From DASTFY01 sp963769115 (lineage in GTDB: Bacteria; Actinomycetota; Acidimicrobiia; Acidimicrobiales; Ilumatobacteraceae), in contig CAVYKN010000007.1 of assembly GCA_963769115.1 (NCBI GenBank), forward strand, positions 62,001 through 126,000: DNA of 64,000 nt. The letters are read 5' to 3'. Below, in pieces: positions 1-9,712 of the stretch. Position 1 is the stretch's first letter; each line of letters begins with the position of its first letter. Below the pieces are notes generated by a model. That model was not told the DNA's origin. It did not search any database and was given only the letters and a program-made list of their open reading frames with translations. The position numbers and the translations under genes are program-made.

Positions 1-206
1 GGTTCGAGTGGCGCCGACAACAGGTCGGCTTCGATGAGGTCGACGGCCGCCGCGCCACGGAGCACCGACAGGTTCGATTCCTTCAGCTTGCGGTCGTAGT
101 ACGGCGTGAACGAGTCAACGCCGCGGACCCGCCAGCCGGCGGATCGAATGTGCTCGGCGAGCTGGCTGCCGATGAACCCGGCAACACCGGTGACAAGGGC
201 CAGCAC
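1..206 (-). CDS. NAD-dependent sugar-nucleotide epimerase/dehydratase, N-terminal part
   Basis: Only the first ~68 residues lie in the window; the gene runs off the left edge. The protein opens with VTGVAGFIGSQLAEHI, the Rossmann glycine motif (GxxGxxG) of extended short-chain dehydrogenases, followed by GVDSFTPYYDRKLKE. Family knowledge: that motif and the following DxFxxYY are typical of UDP-glucuronate/UDP-glucose 4-epimerase-like enzymes that make sugar nucleotides for polysaccharides. The GTG at 206 is chosen; an in-frame TTG at 215 is possible. Context of glycosyltransferases and a UDP-sugar dehydrogenase fits. The exact substrate cannot be told from this fragment. Confidence 0.8.
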   Translation of the reverse strand, partial: MLALVTGVAGFIGSQLAEHIRSAGWRVRGVDSFTPYYDRKLKESNLSVLRGAAAVDLIEADLLSAPLE

Positions 207-427
207 GGCCGCCAACCTATCGCTCGACGTCACGCGCGCCGGCGGATGACGAGTTTGCGGTCGTCGGCGCAGCGCGGCCGCAACGTCCAGGTACGTGAAG
301 CCCCAGGCGTCCCCAGCTCGAGTGAGGTCGGCCCCTCGTCGATCGGGGTCGGTGTGGCCGAGTTCTGAGCTGGGTCTCACTCCCAGGGTCGACGGCTCTG
401 AAAGCCCGTCGAAGTAGCGTTGCTGTT

Positions 428-2197
428 GTGTCTGATCCCCAGCGGGGTGCGCCGCTCGTCGGTCGTCGCGACTGGGAGCGAATTCGTAGCATCATGCGTC
501 CACACCGTGGGCGCCTGCTGGTGCTGTCGCTGACGTCGATCGTCAGCGGCGCCGTCGAGGCGGTCTTCCTGGTTGTGATCACACGGGCGGCGCTCGCCAT
601 CGCCGACGGCGAGGACGAGTTCGGTGTACTTGCTGGCCACTCGTCGTCCCTGACCACCGCGATCGGCGTCGCCGCGCTTCTGCTCGTGGTACGGCTGACT
701 CTCGGCTTGAACGCCGTGCGAGTCTCGGCCGATCTCTCCGTGGCTGTGTTGAGCGACGCCCGGCACCGCTTGTCAGACGCCTACCTACACACGTCGTGGG
801 CAGTGCAGCACGCGGAGCCAAGCGGGCGGCTGCAGGAGCTGCTCAGCGGCTTTGCCGGGTTGGCGAGCGGGGTGGCCACGTCAGTCAGCGTCGCGCTCAT
901 CGCCCTCCTCAATGTGGCGGCGCTCATCGCGGTGTCGTTGACGATCAACCCGATTGCCACGCTCGTCGTCGTCGTCGCCCTCGTGGCGCTGGCCGCAGTG
1001 ATCGCCCCGCTGCGCCGGCGCATCCGGGCGCGGGCCTCGGCGGCCGCCGCGGCCCAGATGTCGGTGGCGACGACAGTCTCGGAACTGAGCGCGTTGGGCA
1101 TGGAGATGCAGGCGTTCGGAGTACGCGACCAGTTCGCGGAGCGGGTCCGCAACGTGGTGGCGCGGGACGCGATCGCGCGTCGCCGAGCGTTCCTTGTACA
1201 GGGAGCGATGAGCCCCATCTACACCTTCCTCGCCTACGGCGCGCTCCTGGGCGGTCTGGGCTTGGCCAACGCCCTCGGGACCGGGGAATTGGGTGGAGCG
1301 GGGGCGGTGATGCTGGTGATGTTGCGTTCGCTCAGCTACGGCCAGCAGGTGCAGACGGCAGTGGGGGCGCTCAGCAACTCCGTGCCGTACATCGACGTCC
1401 TTGACGAGACGCTGGAGCGTTACGCGGAACAGCGGGCTCCCGGAGGCGACAGGGTCATCGAGGTCGTCGGCGCGGTCGAAGTCCGCTCCGTGACTTTCGC
1501 CTACCAGCCCGGCATCGATGTCCTCCACGACGTCTCCTTCCGGATTGATCCGGGTGAGGTTGTCGGCATGATCGGGCCGTCGGGGAGCGGGAAGTCGACG
1601 CTCGTTCAGCTCCTCCTCGGTCTTCGGGAGCCGACATCGGGCAGGGTCGAAGCCGACGGCGTCGACCTCCGGGAGATCGACCGGCGCTCGTGGACCCCGC
1701 GCACAGCGTTCGTGGCGCAGGACGCCCTGCTGCTCTCAGGCTCGGTTGCGGAGAACATTGCCTTCTTCCGCGAGCACATCGACCGCGAATCGATCGAGAA
1801 AGCCGCGCGCCAGGCTCACATCTTCGACGAGATCGTCCTGATGCCCGAGGGCTTCGACAGCGAGGTCGGCGAGCGGGGCGGCGGCCTCTCCGGCGGGCAG
1901 CGGCAACGAATCTCCATCGCCAGGGCACTGGCCGGGGAGCCGGAACTGCTCGTGATGGACGAGCCCACCTCGGCGCTCGACGCCCGCTCCGAAGCACTGA
2001 TCCGTCGGACGATCGCCGAGCTCGCGGGACGCGTGACTGTGATCATCATCGCCCACCGGCTGTCGACGCTCGACGTCTGCGGTCGCATCATGGTGCTGCG
2101 CGACGGCGTCCTGAGGGCGATCGACACCCCGGCGGTGCTGGCGGCGAACGACCCCTTCTTCCAGGAGACGCTCCAGTTGTCAGGCCTCGCGTCGTGA
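428..2197 (+). CDS. ABC exporter, fused membrane and ATPase domains
   Basis: 589 residues, the usual length of a half-transporter. Residues ~20-320 form the membrane domain with several hydrophobic helices. The nucleotide-binding domain follows: Walker A GPSGSGKST at ~382-390, signature LSGGQRQR at ~486, Walker B LLVMDEPTSAL at ~506 and the switch histidine in AHRLST at ~538. Known family: ABCB/MsbA/PglK-type exporters and flippases that work as dimers in the inner membrane. Inference: in this polysaccharide locus it probably flips or exports a lipid-linked glycan. The start is GTG; there is no intact operon partner on this strand. The substrate is not determinable from sequence. Confidence 0.9.
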   Translation: MSDPQRGAPLVGRRDWERIRSIMRPHRGRLLVLSLTSIVSGAVEAVFLVVITRAALAIADGEDEFGVLAGHSSSLTTAIGVAALLLVVRLTLGLNAVRVSADLSVAVLSDARHRLSDAYLHTSWAVQHAEPSGRLQELLSGFAGLASGVATSVSVALIALLNVAALIAVSLTINPIATLVVVVALVALAAVIAPLRRRIRARASAAAAAQMSVATTVSELSALGMEMQAFGVRDQFAERVRNVVARDAIARRRAFLVQGAMSPIYTFLAYGALLGGLGLANALGTGELGGAGAVMLVMLRSLSYGQQVQTAVGALSNSVPYIDVLDETLERYAEQRAPGGDRVIEVVGAVEVRSVTFAYQPGIDVLHDVSFRIDPGEVVGMIGPSGSGKSTLVQLLLGLREPTSGRVEADGVDLREIDRRSWTPRTAFVAQDALLLSGSVAENIAFFREHIDRESIEKAARQAHIFDEIVLMPEGFDSEVGERGGGLSGGQRQRISIARALAGEPELLVMDEPTSALDARSEALIRRTIAELAGRVTVIIIAHRLSTLDVCGRIMVLRDGVLRAIDTPAVLAANDPFFQETLQLSGLAS

Positions 2198-2415
2198 GGC
2201 GGCCGCTGGCGGGAATGGACGGCGGACGGTCGATGCCGAGTCGCACATAGGTCCCGGTCCGGTCGGCACTATCTTCGGCGACGTCGTCCACCACAACTTC
2301 TACGCCATCCGGCACCGCCGTTAGAGGATCGGGACGGTCGACGGCGACACTGCTGTCGAGGCGGCCGAAGCGTGGCCCGTCGCCGTCGCCCGGTACCTCA
2401 GGTGCGAGCGCGGTC

Positions 2416-3375
2416 TCAGGGGGCGAGCCGCCCCTTGATCGCGAGCCTCGGGGCGACGACGAGGATCGTCACTGCTCTGCGCAACCGGGATTGCTCTCGC
2501 AACATCCAGTTGGCGACGGTGAGGGCCTGGCGATCGAGTCCGGTCGTCGGGATGCCCCGCCGCTCGAGACGTCGCCGCAGCGCGCGCGACGCGCGCGACA
2601 CGTCACGCACTCGCAGCCGGTACCTGCCAACGTCGCTCGGTCTCTCGCCGACAAGCTCCTCGAAGTACCGCTGCGATCGGCGCCACGCCTGCTCGCCCTG
2701 ATCGTCCGACCAGCGCGACGAGATGCTGTCCGACCGCTCGGCCATGTACGTCGTCTCCGACGTCGTCAACGCTTCGAACTCCCCAACCTCGAGGAGTCGA
2801 AGCCACAGGTCGTAATCCTCGACGGGGAACCACGAGTCGCGGTACCCGCCGATGTCGCGGACGGCGTCGCGCCGGAACATCACGGTGGAGTGCAGGGCTC
2901 GATTGCCCGTGAGCATCGCCACCGCAAGTGCGGCATGGGTTCGCGGCGGCACGCCACGACGGATCAGACGTCCCGCGGGATCGACTCGGTCGTACGCCGA
3001 AGCGCAGAGGACGACTTGTGGCCGCGTTCTGAAGACGGCGACCTGACGGGCCAGCCGGGTAGGCGAAGACGAGTCATCGGCGTCGAGTCGCGCCACCAAC
3101 TCGCCCCGGCACAGTGCAAGGCCCTCGTTCAGTGAGGCCACAAGCCCGTGGTTCTCGTCGTGCGTGACGACGCGCAACCGTGGATCGCCGGCGCGATCCG
3201 ACAGCTCGGCGGACGTCTCATCGGTCGAGCCATCGTCGATGACGATCAGCTCGAAGTCCGTGAGGGTCTGGGCGAGGATGCTGTCGACGGCCCGTCCGAC
3301 GAGCTGGCCGCCGTTGAACACGGGCATCAGCACAGAGACCACCGGCCCGTGGCGTGACGTCAACTCGTTGTTCAC
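2416..3375 (-). CDS. Glycosyltransferase family 2
   Basis: 319 residues. The N-terminus VSVLMPVFNGG, the IDDGSTDETS segment and the metal-binding RLDADD motif (~95) are the hallmarks of GT-A fold family 2 transferases, which move a sugar from a nucleotide donor to a growing glycan at the cytoplasmic membrane face. No membrane segment is seen. It starts with GTG at 3375, 40 bp after the stop of another GT2 gene on the same strand, so the two are probably co-transcribed. Donor and acceptor cannot be predicted. Confidence 0.88.
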   Translation of the reverse strand: MNNELTSRHGPVVSVLMPVFNGGQLVGRAVDSILAQTLTDFELIVIDDGSTDETSAELSDRAGDPRLRVVTHDENHGLVASLNEGLALCRGELVARLDADDSSSPTRLARQVAVFRTRPQVVLCASAYDRVDPAGRLIRRGVPPRTHAALAVAMLTGNRALHSTVMFRRDAVRDIGGYRDSWFPVEDYDLWLRLLEVGEFEALTTSETTYMAERSDSISSRWSDDQGEQAWRRSQRYFEELVGERPSDVGRYRLRVRDVSRASRALRRRLERRGIPTTGLDRQALTVANWMLREQSRLRRAVTILVVAPRLAIKGRLAP

Positions 3376-3415
3376 GGCGCCGATTCAGGCTGCGAGCGAA
3401 AGGCGGACGTTCGCG

Positions 3416-4330
3416 TCACGAGTGCGCCTTGGTGTTGTCCATAGATCGGAAAAGGCCAACCAGCCGACCGGCGTGGCGGCTGACGGACGCGATCCAGAGG
3501 TACCGGCGCTGCGACGAGATGAGGTCGCGAGGGCCGACCGCTACCGCCTTTGCCGCCGCCCGGAGGCAAGAGCGCGCAGTGAAGCTGTATGGAAGGAGGC
3601 GTCCACCGGGGAGCCGGCTCATCGAGATCTGGTTCTTGCCTTGTCGGTAGCGCTGGCGGACCATCGAACGCAGACCCGGACGGAGCCGGTAATTCACGAC
3701 AGCGTCGGCTACGTGGATCGGCCGGTATCCCGCGTCGTGAGCGCGCATGAAGAACTCGTTCTCGTCACCGCCGGTGCCGCTGAGGCGCTCGTCGAACCCG
3801 TCCAGCGCGGCCCACATCGATCGGTAGAAGCCGCAGTTGCTGCCCTTGGTGTCGTCGACATACGGGTCGGTCGGCCGGAACATCGAGTACGACGACACGT
3901 CCCAGAACCGGCGAGTCTGCGGCGAGTTCAACTTCTCGTAGCCGAGCACGCCTCCGACCCAACGCCCCGGGGTGAGCGCTTCGACCATCGCCGCCAGCCA
4001 CGGCTCGTCGACCTCGTCGTCGGCGTCGCAGAGGAGGATCATGCCATCGGGCGCAGTGGCAATCCCGGCGTTGCGGGCGAAGTTGATCCCGCGCCGCGGT
4101 TCATGGACGACGCGGATCTGGTAGCGCTCGGGCTGCATGTCAAGGGCAACCTCTGCGGTGTTGTCCTCGGACGCGTTGTCGACGACGACAACGCAGAACG
4201 GCCGCTCGAACGTCTGGCGGTCGAGCGCATCCAATTGACGGCGAAGCGTCCGGGCCGCGTTCAGAGCCGGTACGACCACGGTCACTGACGCATCCGCATG
4301 CTCCTCGCGATCGATGCTTCCGGCGTCCAT
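3416..4330 (-). CDS. Glycosyltransferase family 2
   Basis: About 304 residues starting MDAGSIDREEH. The frame is open far upstream, but the ATG at 4330 is preferred because a GGAG ribosome site sits 8 bases before it and homology begins there: VTVVVPALNAAR, VVVDNASEDNT and the LLCDADDE metal motif. Family: GT-A fold inverting glycosyltransferases. The C-terminal part carries W/Y-rich segments typical of membrane-proximal GT2 enzymes. It follows a SAM methyltransferase by 16 bp and precedes another GT2, forming a glycan-tailoring operon. Confidence 0.87.
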   Translation of the reverse strand: MDAGSIDREEHADASVTVVVPALNAARTLRRQLDALDRQTFERPFCVVVVDNASEDNTAEVALDMQPERYQIRVVHEPRRGINFARNAGIATAPDGMILLCDADDEVDEPWLAAMVEALTPGRWVGGVLGYEKLNSPQTRRFWDVSSYSMFRPTDPYVDDTKGSNCGFYRSMWAALDGFDERLSGTGGDENEFFMRAHDAGYRPIHVADAVVNYRLRPGLRSMVRQRYRQGKNQISMSRLPGGRLLPYSFTARSCLRAAAKAVAVGPRDLISSQRRYLWIASVSRHAGRLVGLFRSMDNTKAHS

Positions 4331-4346
4331 CAGTTGCTCCGGTGGC

Positions 4347-4999
4347 TCACTCCGCCGGCGCCGTCGATCGGGGCCGTATTGCGAACGCCCACACGACCTG
4401 CGGCACCAGCGGGTCGTTGCGCAGCGCCCACGGCGACAGGACGCGGTGCCACGGCCGGTAGATCGCCCAGTGACGGTGATTGCGGCGGATGCACCAGGTG
4501 TTACCCCAAGAGCTGACGGCGACCGGCTCGAGGCCCGCTCGACCGTACGACCTCGCTGAGTCCGTTCGGAGTGAAGCGCCAGTTGTCGATCGGGTTCGCG
4601 TGGACGCGCAACATGAACGGTGTAGAGATGATCACATGGCCGCCGGGCCGGCACAGCCCCGCCAGCGCGCGCGTGGCTTTCCAAGGATCTGTGACATGTT
4701 CCAGTACCTGCTCGCAGATCACAACGTCGAAGCAGCCGACCTCGTGCGGCGCAAGTAGATCAAACGCCGGGTAGTGGACGCTTGTGAAGCTCTTCCACGG
4801 GAGACCGGCGCGACCGTCGCCGGAGATCTCGATGGCATCGAGCGCGGATGGGTCGAGCGCCGAGGAGGAATTCCTCGATCTCACGATCCATGACGACGCG
4901 AACCCAGTGCTGCCCGTGCCCTTGGCTCTGCACTGCCCAGATCCGCCGGCGCACCGGGGCCGGTATCGCCCGTCGAGCGACCGTCCGGGCGCGGAGCAT
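4347..4999 (-). CDS. SAM-dependent methyltransferase, two apparent frameshifts
   Basis: Three consecutive minus-strand frames together read as one ~217-residue class I methyltransferase. The N-terminus MLRARTVARR through DREIEEFLL is in one frame. After a shift near 4858 it continues with LDPSALDAIEISG, CEQVLEHV and CRPGGHVIISTPFM. After a second shift near 4534, in a GGG run, it ends GNTWCIRRNHRHWAIY to a stop at 4347. Each junction needs removal of one base, which is typical of sequencing error in homopolymers. Family: small Methyltransf_11-like proteins in polysaccharide loci that modify sugars. The SAM-binding glycine motif is poorly conserved. Confidence 0.7.
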
Positions 5000-5082
5000 C
5001 GGCCTATTCTGGCAGTACCGCAGGCTGCCTATCCGGCTGCCGGTGACGGCGGATCGGACCGGCGTGCGGTCCCGGAGTGGTG

Positions 5083-5869
5083 ATGGAGCACAGCGCCGAC
5101 GGCTACAGCAGGGAGTTCTACGAGTGGGTCGACGTGTCGTCCACGGCGGCCGCACGGGTCGTTGTGCCACTCGTCCTCCAGCTGGTCCCGGTGACGTCAG
5201 TCATCGACGTTGGGTGCGGTACCGGCGGCTGGCTCCGAGCGTTCGCCGAGCGAGGTGTCTCGGACCTGCTCGGGCTAGACAGCCAACGCGTCCCGCTCGA
5301 CTTGATGGAGCTCGACCGCGAGCAATTTCGCGCCGTCGATCTGACTGAGCCGCTGACCGTCGAGCGCCACTTCGATCTGGCCGTCAGCCTAGAGGTCGCC
5401 GAGCACCTGCCCGAGGCGAGCGCAGGCGCCTTCATCGAGTTCCTGTGCTCGCTCGCGCCGGTCGTCCTCTTCTCGGCGGCGATCCCCGGACAGGAGGGCG
5501 AGGTCCACCTCAATGAGCAATGGCCCTCCTATTGGGCGACTCGATTCGCATCGCACGGGTTCGAACCGGTGGACGTGCTCCGACCGGTGCTGTGGGAGAA
5601 CGAGGAGGTCGACGTGGTTCTACCGCCAGAACATCTTGCTCTACGTCCGGTCCGCTCATCGGGACCGGCTCAACCTCGATGCGGCAACGGCAAGGTTGCC
5701 CTCTCCCCCGATGAGCCTCGTACACCCGGTCACGTTCACGTCGTACCGGACGCGGGCCGAGCGGAAGCTGTCGACGCCACTGTCGTTCAGAGCCCACGTT
5801 CGCGCACTCCCGGCTGCTTTCGGGCGGGCCATGAGGCGACGGTTCGGTCCCACCGGATCAACGTCCTGA
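5083..5869 (+). CDS. SAM-dependent methyltransferase, one apparent frameshift
   Basis: The ATG at 5083 has GGAG six bases upstream. The first ~178 residues contain the SAM motif VIDVGCGTGGWLRAF, the acidic residue in LLGLDSQ and SLEVAEHLPE. Near 5615 the frame changes and the C-terminus continues WFYRQNILLYVR to a stop at 5869, giving ~262 residues. Family knowledge: class I methyltransferases with a late W-Y-x-QN-x-L-L/F-V segment are common beside glycosyltransferases and methylate sugars or lipids. It runs opposite to its neighbours and its end overlaps the end of the convergent GT4 gene by 12 bp. Confidence 0.72.
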
Positions 5870-6963
5870 CGGACGCGATCCGATCGAGACCGCGGTCATC
5901 TGGGCGAGCAGCTCGACCCACCTATCGGCGACCGTTCGGCCATCCGAGGTCGATCGCATCCGAGCGCGTCAACTGGCCGATCACGCGACTCAATGCCTCC
6001 GCGAGCCTGCTCGCATCCCGCTCGACGATCTGCACGCCCGGCATCTCGGACAGGGCGCCGGCATCGGTCGCAACGACGGGCACACCGCACATCGCCGCTT
6101 CGATCGCCACCCCCGGCATACCCTCGGCCTCACTCGTGATCACGACCGCGTCGACCGCGTGGAGGACCCGGATTACGTCGCCCACTTCGCCGAGGAACAT
6201 CACGCGGCCCGGTGCCTCGGCTGAAGCCTGCCGCTGGGCCTCGGCCCGCAGTGGCCCGTCGCCGGCAACGACCAGAAGGTGCCAGGCATCCGCGAGATCG
6301 CGGCAATCGCCAGCTCCAACCGCTTCTCGCGGCTGATGCTGCCGACGAAGGCGATGGCGGGCCGGTCGCCCAACCCGAGTGACTGGCGCGCCCGGTCGCG
6401 CTCATCAGCCGTAGGGGGTCGGAAGGCGTGGGGATCACGGGCGTTCGGGATCACGACGATCCGCTCCGATCGCACCCTGAACAGTCGCGCCACCGCGGTC
6501 GCCGCACCGGGCCAGAGCGCGACGACCATCGCGGCCCGGCGGTACTGGAATCCGGTGACCGCTCGGTGCAGGCGATTGCGGACCCAGTAGCCGGGGTCGC
6601 TGATATTGCGGTACACGAACGGCGTTCCGGAGCCGCCAAGGCGATCACACACGCCGGCAACGTTGACGACCCGTAGGCGATCACCACGTCGACGTCGTGG
6701 GCTGCCCGCCGCAGCCGCCGCAGGGTCGAGAGACCGAGACGTCGCCGTCCGAGAACGGTCATCGGCAGGGCCATCCCTCCGCCGGCACCGGTGAGCGCCG
6801 CTGACGCCACCGAGGCGCCGCGTCGTCGCAACTCAGCGCTCAGTTGCGTCGCCTGGAGCTCAGCGCCGCGGCGTCGCGCCGACGCCGTCACGATCAGCAC
6901 CCGCGGCAGCGCGGTTCGCACGGCCGCGGTCGCGCCGGCTCCCTCAGCGTCCGACGGCTGCAT
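5858..6963 (-). CDS. Glycosyltransferase family 4, three apparent frameshifts
   Basis: The chosen ATG at 6963 lies 11 bases after AAAGGAGA, a strong ribosome site. Pieces in successive frames join to one ~368-residue GT-B enzyme: VLIVTASARRRGAELQ (N-terminal domain), GTPFVYRNISDPGYW after a shift near 6640, FVGSISREKRLELAI, VVAGDGPLRAEA after a shift near 6285, EGMPGVAIEAAMCG (the E-x7-E donor-binding motif) and VADRWVELLAQM after a shift near 5938. Family: retaining GT4 transferases using nucleotide sugars. No single frame encodes a whole domain pair; either the sequence is in error or the gene is dead. Confidence 0.72.
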
Positions 6964-7024
6964 GCGAGAAGGGTCTCCTTTGATCGGGAAGTTCTGGCAC
7001 GACGTCACTCACACTGATGGCTCG

Positions 7025-8320
7025 TCAGAGATACTCGATGTTCCGGCCACTGGGCATGCAATGCCGGGTATCGAGTACAACTTCGGCGAACCGCTGGACA
7101 TCGTCTAGATCAAACGCAGCGTGGTCGGCCAGCACGACCACAATGTCCGCGGCTCGAAGCTCGTCTACCGAGGCGTCAACACGAGTGATCAGCGATGACA
7201 GAGGCTCCACTACATGCGGGTCAGCACCCCGAACGAGGGCACCGCGATCGTGTAACTCCTTGGCGATCGCTACGGCGGGTGACTCGCGTGCGTCCCCCGA
7301 GTTCCGCTTGTACGCAAGGCCGAGGAGAAGAACGATCGACCCGGGCAGAGACCTCCCATGATTGGCAAGGCTGAGTTCAACACGCCTCGCCACGTATGAG
7401 GGCATCGCGGCATTGATCTCGTTGGCCGCCGCGACGAATCGGAAATCATGCCCGAGCCGGCCTCGTGCGTGCCACGACAGGTACGAAGGGTCGATCGGCA
7501 GACAGTGCCCGCCAACTCCGGGTCCTGGGTCGAACCGCATATATCCGAAGGGCTTTGTCTCTGCGATCCGGAGTGCTTCCCAAATATCAATGCCCAGTTC
7601 CCATGCATACATGGCCACTTCGTTGACCAGGGCGATGTTGACGTGGCGGAAGGTGTTCTCGAGCAGCTTCGCCAGTTCTGCTTCCCGGACGCCTCCGGCG
7701 ACCACCGTCTGGTCGACCATCGTCGTGTAGAATCGTTGGACGGCCTCCAGTGATGCTGGATTGACTCCAGACACTGGCTTCGGGATGCTGGTCAGTTGCC
7801 ATCGTGCGCTGCCCGGATCGATGCGCTCGGGGCTGTAGCCGACGAAGAAGTCTGAGGCAGCACTCAGTCGCGACTCGCGCTCGAGCAGCGGAACAAGGAA
7901 TTCCTCGGTCGTACCGGGATAGGTCGTCGACTCGAGGATCACCAACGAGCCGGGCCGTACGAGCTTGCCGACGTGGAGAGCGGCGGCCTCCACGTGTGAG
8001 AGATCGGGTTCGCCGAGCCGCAGCGGTGTCGGCACCGTGATTACGGCGATGTCGAATCGGCGACACCTGTCAGGGTCGGTCGTTGGGTGGTACCTGCCGG
8101 TGTCTGCCGCCTGTCTAAGAACCTCGCTCGTCACACCCCCAACGAACGACCGCTGTGCAGCCAACTGCGCAACTCGGGCGCTGTCAGTGTCGAAGCCGAC
8201 GACGTCGTATCCGACTTCAACTGCACGCAGGGCCAGCGGCAGGCCCACGTAGCCTTGTCCGACGACAACGACCTTGCGACGCACGTGCATCGACGAAGTG
8301 TCGCTCATGGCGGGAGTCAA
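7025..8320 (-). CDS. Nucleotide-sugar 6-dehydrogenase (UDP-GlcNAc/UDP-ManNAc or UDP-glucose type)
   Basis: 431 residues, normal for the family. The NAD site VVVGQGYVGLPLA is near residue 17, the ITVPTP and ESTTYPGTT segments follow, and the catalytic cysteine C273 sits in GPGVGGHCLPIDP. Family: enzymes that oxidise C6 of a UDP-sugar twice to a uronic acid, with a thioester on that cysteine. The GGHCLP(I/V)DP form and the 430-residue length resemble WbpA/WecC-type UDP-N-acetylhexosamine dehydrogenases. Inference: it supplies an acidic sugar for the surface glycan of this locus. An alternative start is the in-frame ATG at 8308. Confidence 0.9.
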   Translation of the reverse strand: MTPAMSDTSSMHVRRKVVVVGQGYVGLPLALRAVEVGYDVVGFDTDSARVAQLAAQRSFVGGVTSEVLRQAADTGRYHPTTDPDRCRRFDIAVITVPTPLRLGEPDLSHVEAAALHVGKLVRPGSLVILESTTYPGTTEEFLVPLLERESRLSAASDFFVGYSPERIDPGSARWQLTSIPKPVSGVNPASLEAVQRFYTTMVDQTVVAGGVREAELAKLLENTFRHVNIALVNEVAMYAWELGIDIWEALRIAETKPFGYMRFDPGPGVGGHCLPIDPSYLSWHARGRLGHDFRFVAAANEINAAMPSYVARRVELSLANHGRSLPGSIVLLLGLAYKRNSGDARESPAVAIAKELHDRGALVRGADPHVVEPLSSLITRVDASVDELRAADIVVVLADHAAFDLDDVQRFAEVVLDTRHCMPSGRNIEYL

Positions 8321-8649
8321 GCGTCGGACCGGCGAGCACTTGCCGAACGAGTGTCCTCAGAAAGACCTGGTTCGAAGTCGTGACCCTCTGACGTAGCACG
8401 CGAGGCGTACGTCGATCGGAGGTCATCACTCCACGACGCAATCCGACAAGCGGCGCACCAGCGGCGGCGATGAACGCACCGAGCACCGTCGGGTGGACTC
8501 AGGAGACGTCTCGACGAGGGTCAGGGCGTCGATGAAGGCACCGCGGCGGGAAAGCCAGTCGACGTCGCACCGCCAACCATCGCCTCCGGTTGCGGAAGCT
8601 TGAGACCACCAAGAACCCCGGTGGTGGGCCGGACTACCCTGCGCTCGAG
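8321..8649. other. Divergent intergenic region, no gene recognised
   Basis: This ~330 bp lies between the divergently transcribed dehydrogenase and fucosyltransferase genes. No convincing coding frame, RNA gene or clear palindrome was seen. It should hold the promoters of both neighbours. The fucosyltransferase could alternatively start at a TTG at 8590. Confidence 0.5.
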
Positions 8650-9665
8650 ATGGCAGCGAGCGTGTGTGTCGACTTCAGCGACTTCTGGCCTGGCTTCGAC
8701 AAACATGACAACTGGTTCGTTGAACTGCTGAGCCGACGTTACGACCTGCAAATTCAGCCGTCACCTGATCTTCTGATCTACTCGTGCTACGGCAGCGACT
8801 TCCGACGTTACAACTGCCGGCGTGTCCTGATCATGTCGGAGAATCGTGGCTGGGGTTTCTCCGACTGCGATTACGCCTTCACATGCGACCGCCTCGATCA
8901 CCCGGATCATTATCGGCTCCCGCCGTGGGCTTGGCGCTTGGACGAGACCAACACGTCGCGGCCAGTTGCTGTCGACATCTCGAAGCGAGGATTCGCCAGC
9001 GTCGTCGTGTCGAACGGGACAGGCCGTACCCGCAACCAGTTCGTCGAACGGCTCACAGCGTACAAACCCGTTGCGTCTGGGGGCGGTTCAAGAACAACGT
9101 CGGCGGGCCGGTGAGCGACAAGCAGGCGTTCATCTCGCAATACAAGTTCAACGTCGCTTTCGAGAACTCTACGTACCCGGGGTACTCGACCGAGAAGCTG
9201 TTGCAGGCGATGGTCGCGGGGACGGTTCCGATTTACTGGGGCGATCCGCAGATCGGTCGCGACTTCAACACGGCCCGCTTCATCAACGCCAATGACTTCG
9301 CGTCGACCGATGCCGTGATCGACAAGATTCGCCAGCTCGACGAGGACGACAACGCGTACGCCGCGATGATCGCCGAGCCCTGGTTCATCGGAGGTGAAGT
9401 GCCAAGATGGACCACCCCGGACGCTATCCTCGGTCGATTCGACCAATTCCTCGCCGATCGACGCACCCCCGTCGCCCAGCGACAGCGATCGCCCACCGTG
9501 CTCGGTGGACGAGTAGCTGATAGGTGGCGAAAGCGTCAGCGCTACCGGACCCGTGTCACTGAAGCGAATGAGACAGCGGCTGTCCGCCGGTATGACCAGA
9601 TCCGCGGACCTGGTCACACGTTCGTACAGGTTGTTCAGCAGTGCCTTCAGCGGACAGACGAATAG
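8650..9665 (+). CDS. Glycosyltransferase family 10 (alpha-1,3-fucosyltransferase-like), one frameshift
   Basis: The first part, MAASVCVDFSDFW through RGFASVVVSNGTG, is followed after a shift in a GGGGG run near 9075 by RFKNNVGGP, SQYKFNVAFENS and YPGYSTEKLLQAM, then GTVPIYWGDP. The last four blocks are the GDP-fucose-binding signature of GT10 enzymes (F-x-N-S/T, GY-x-TEK, P-Y/I-x-GxP). The assembled protein is ~339 residues. Known role: GT-B-fold transfer of fucose or another 6-deoxy/arabino sugar to GlcNAc-type acceptors. No GDP-fucose synthesis genes lie in the window, so the donor sugar is uncertain. The start is uncertain because no good ribosome site is visible. Confidence 0.78.
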
Positions 9666-9712
9666 AAACCGTCGTCCTTGGCGCAAGGTTCGGTCACGGC
9701 GATCAAGGACGC

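Noticed and set aside
2198..2415. Minus-strand coding traces between the ABC exporter and first GT2 gene
   Set aside because: A run resembling protein (VPDGVEVVVDDVAED) was seen but has no start, motif or continuation; too weak to call even as a remnant.
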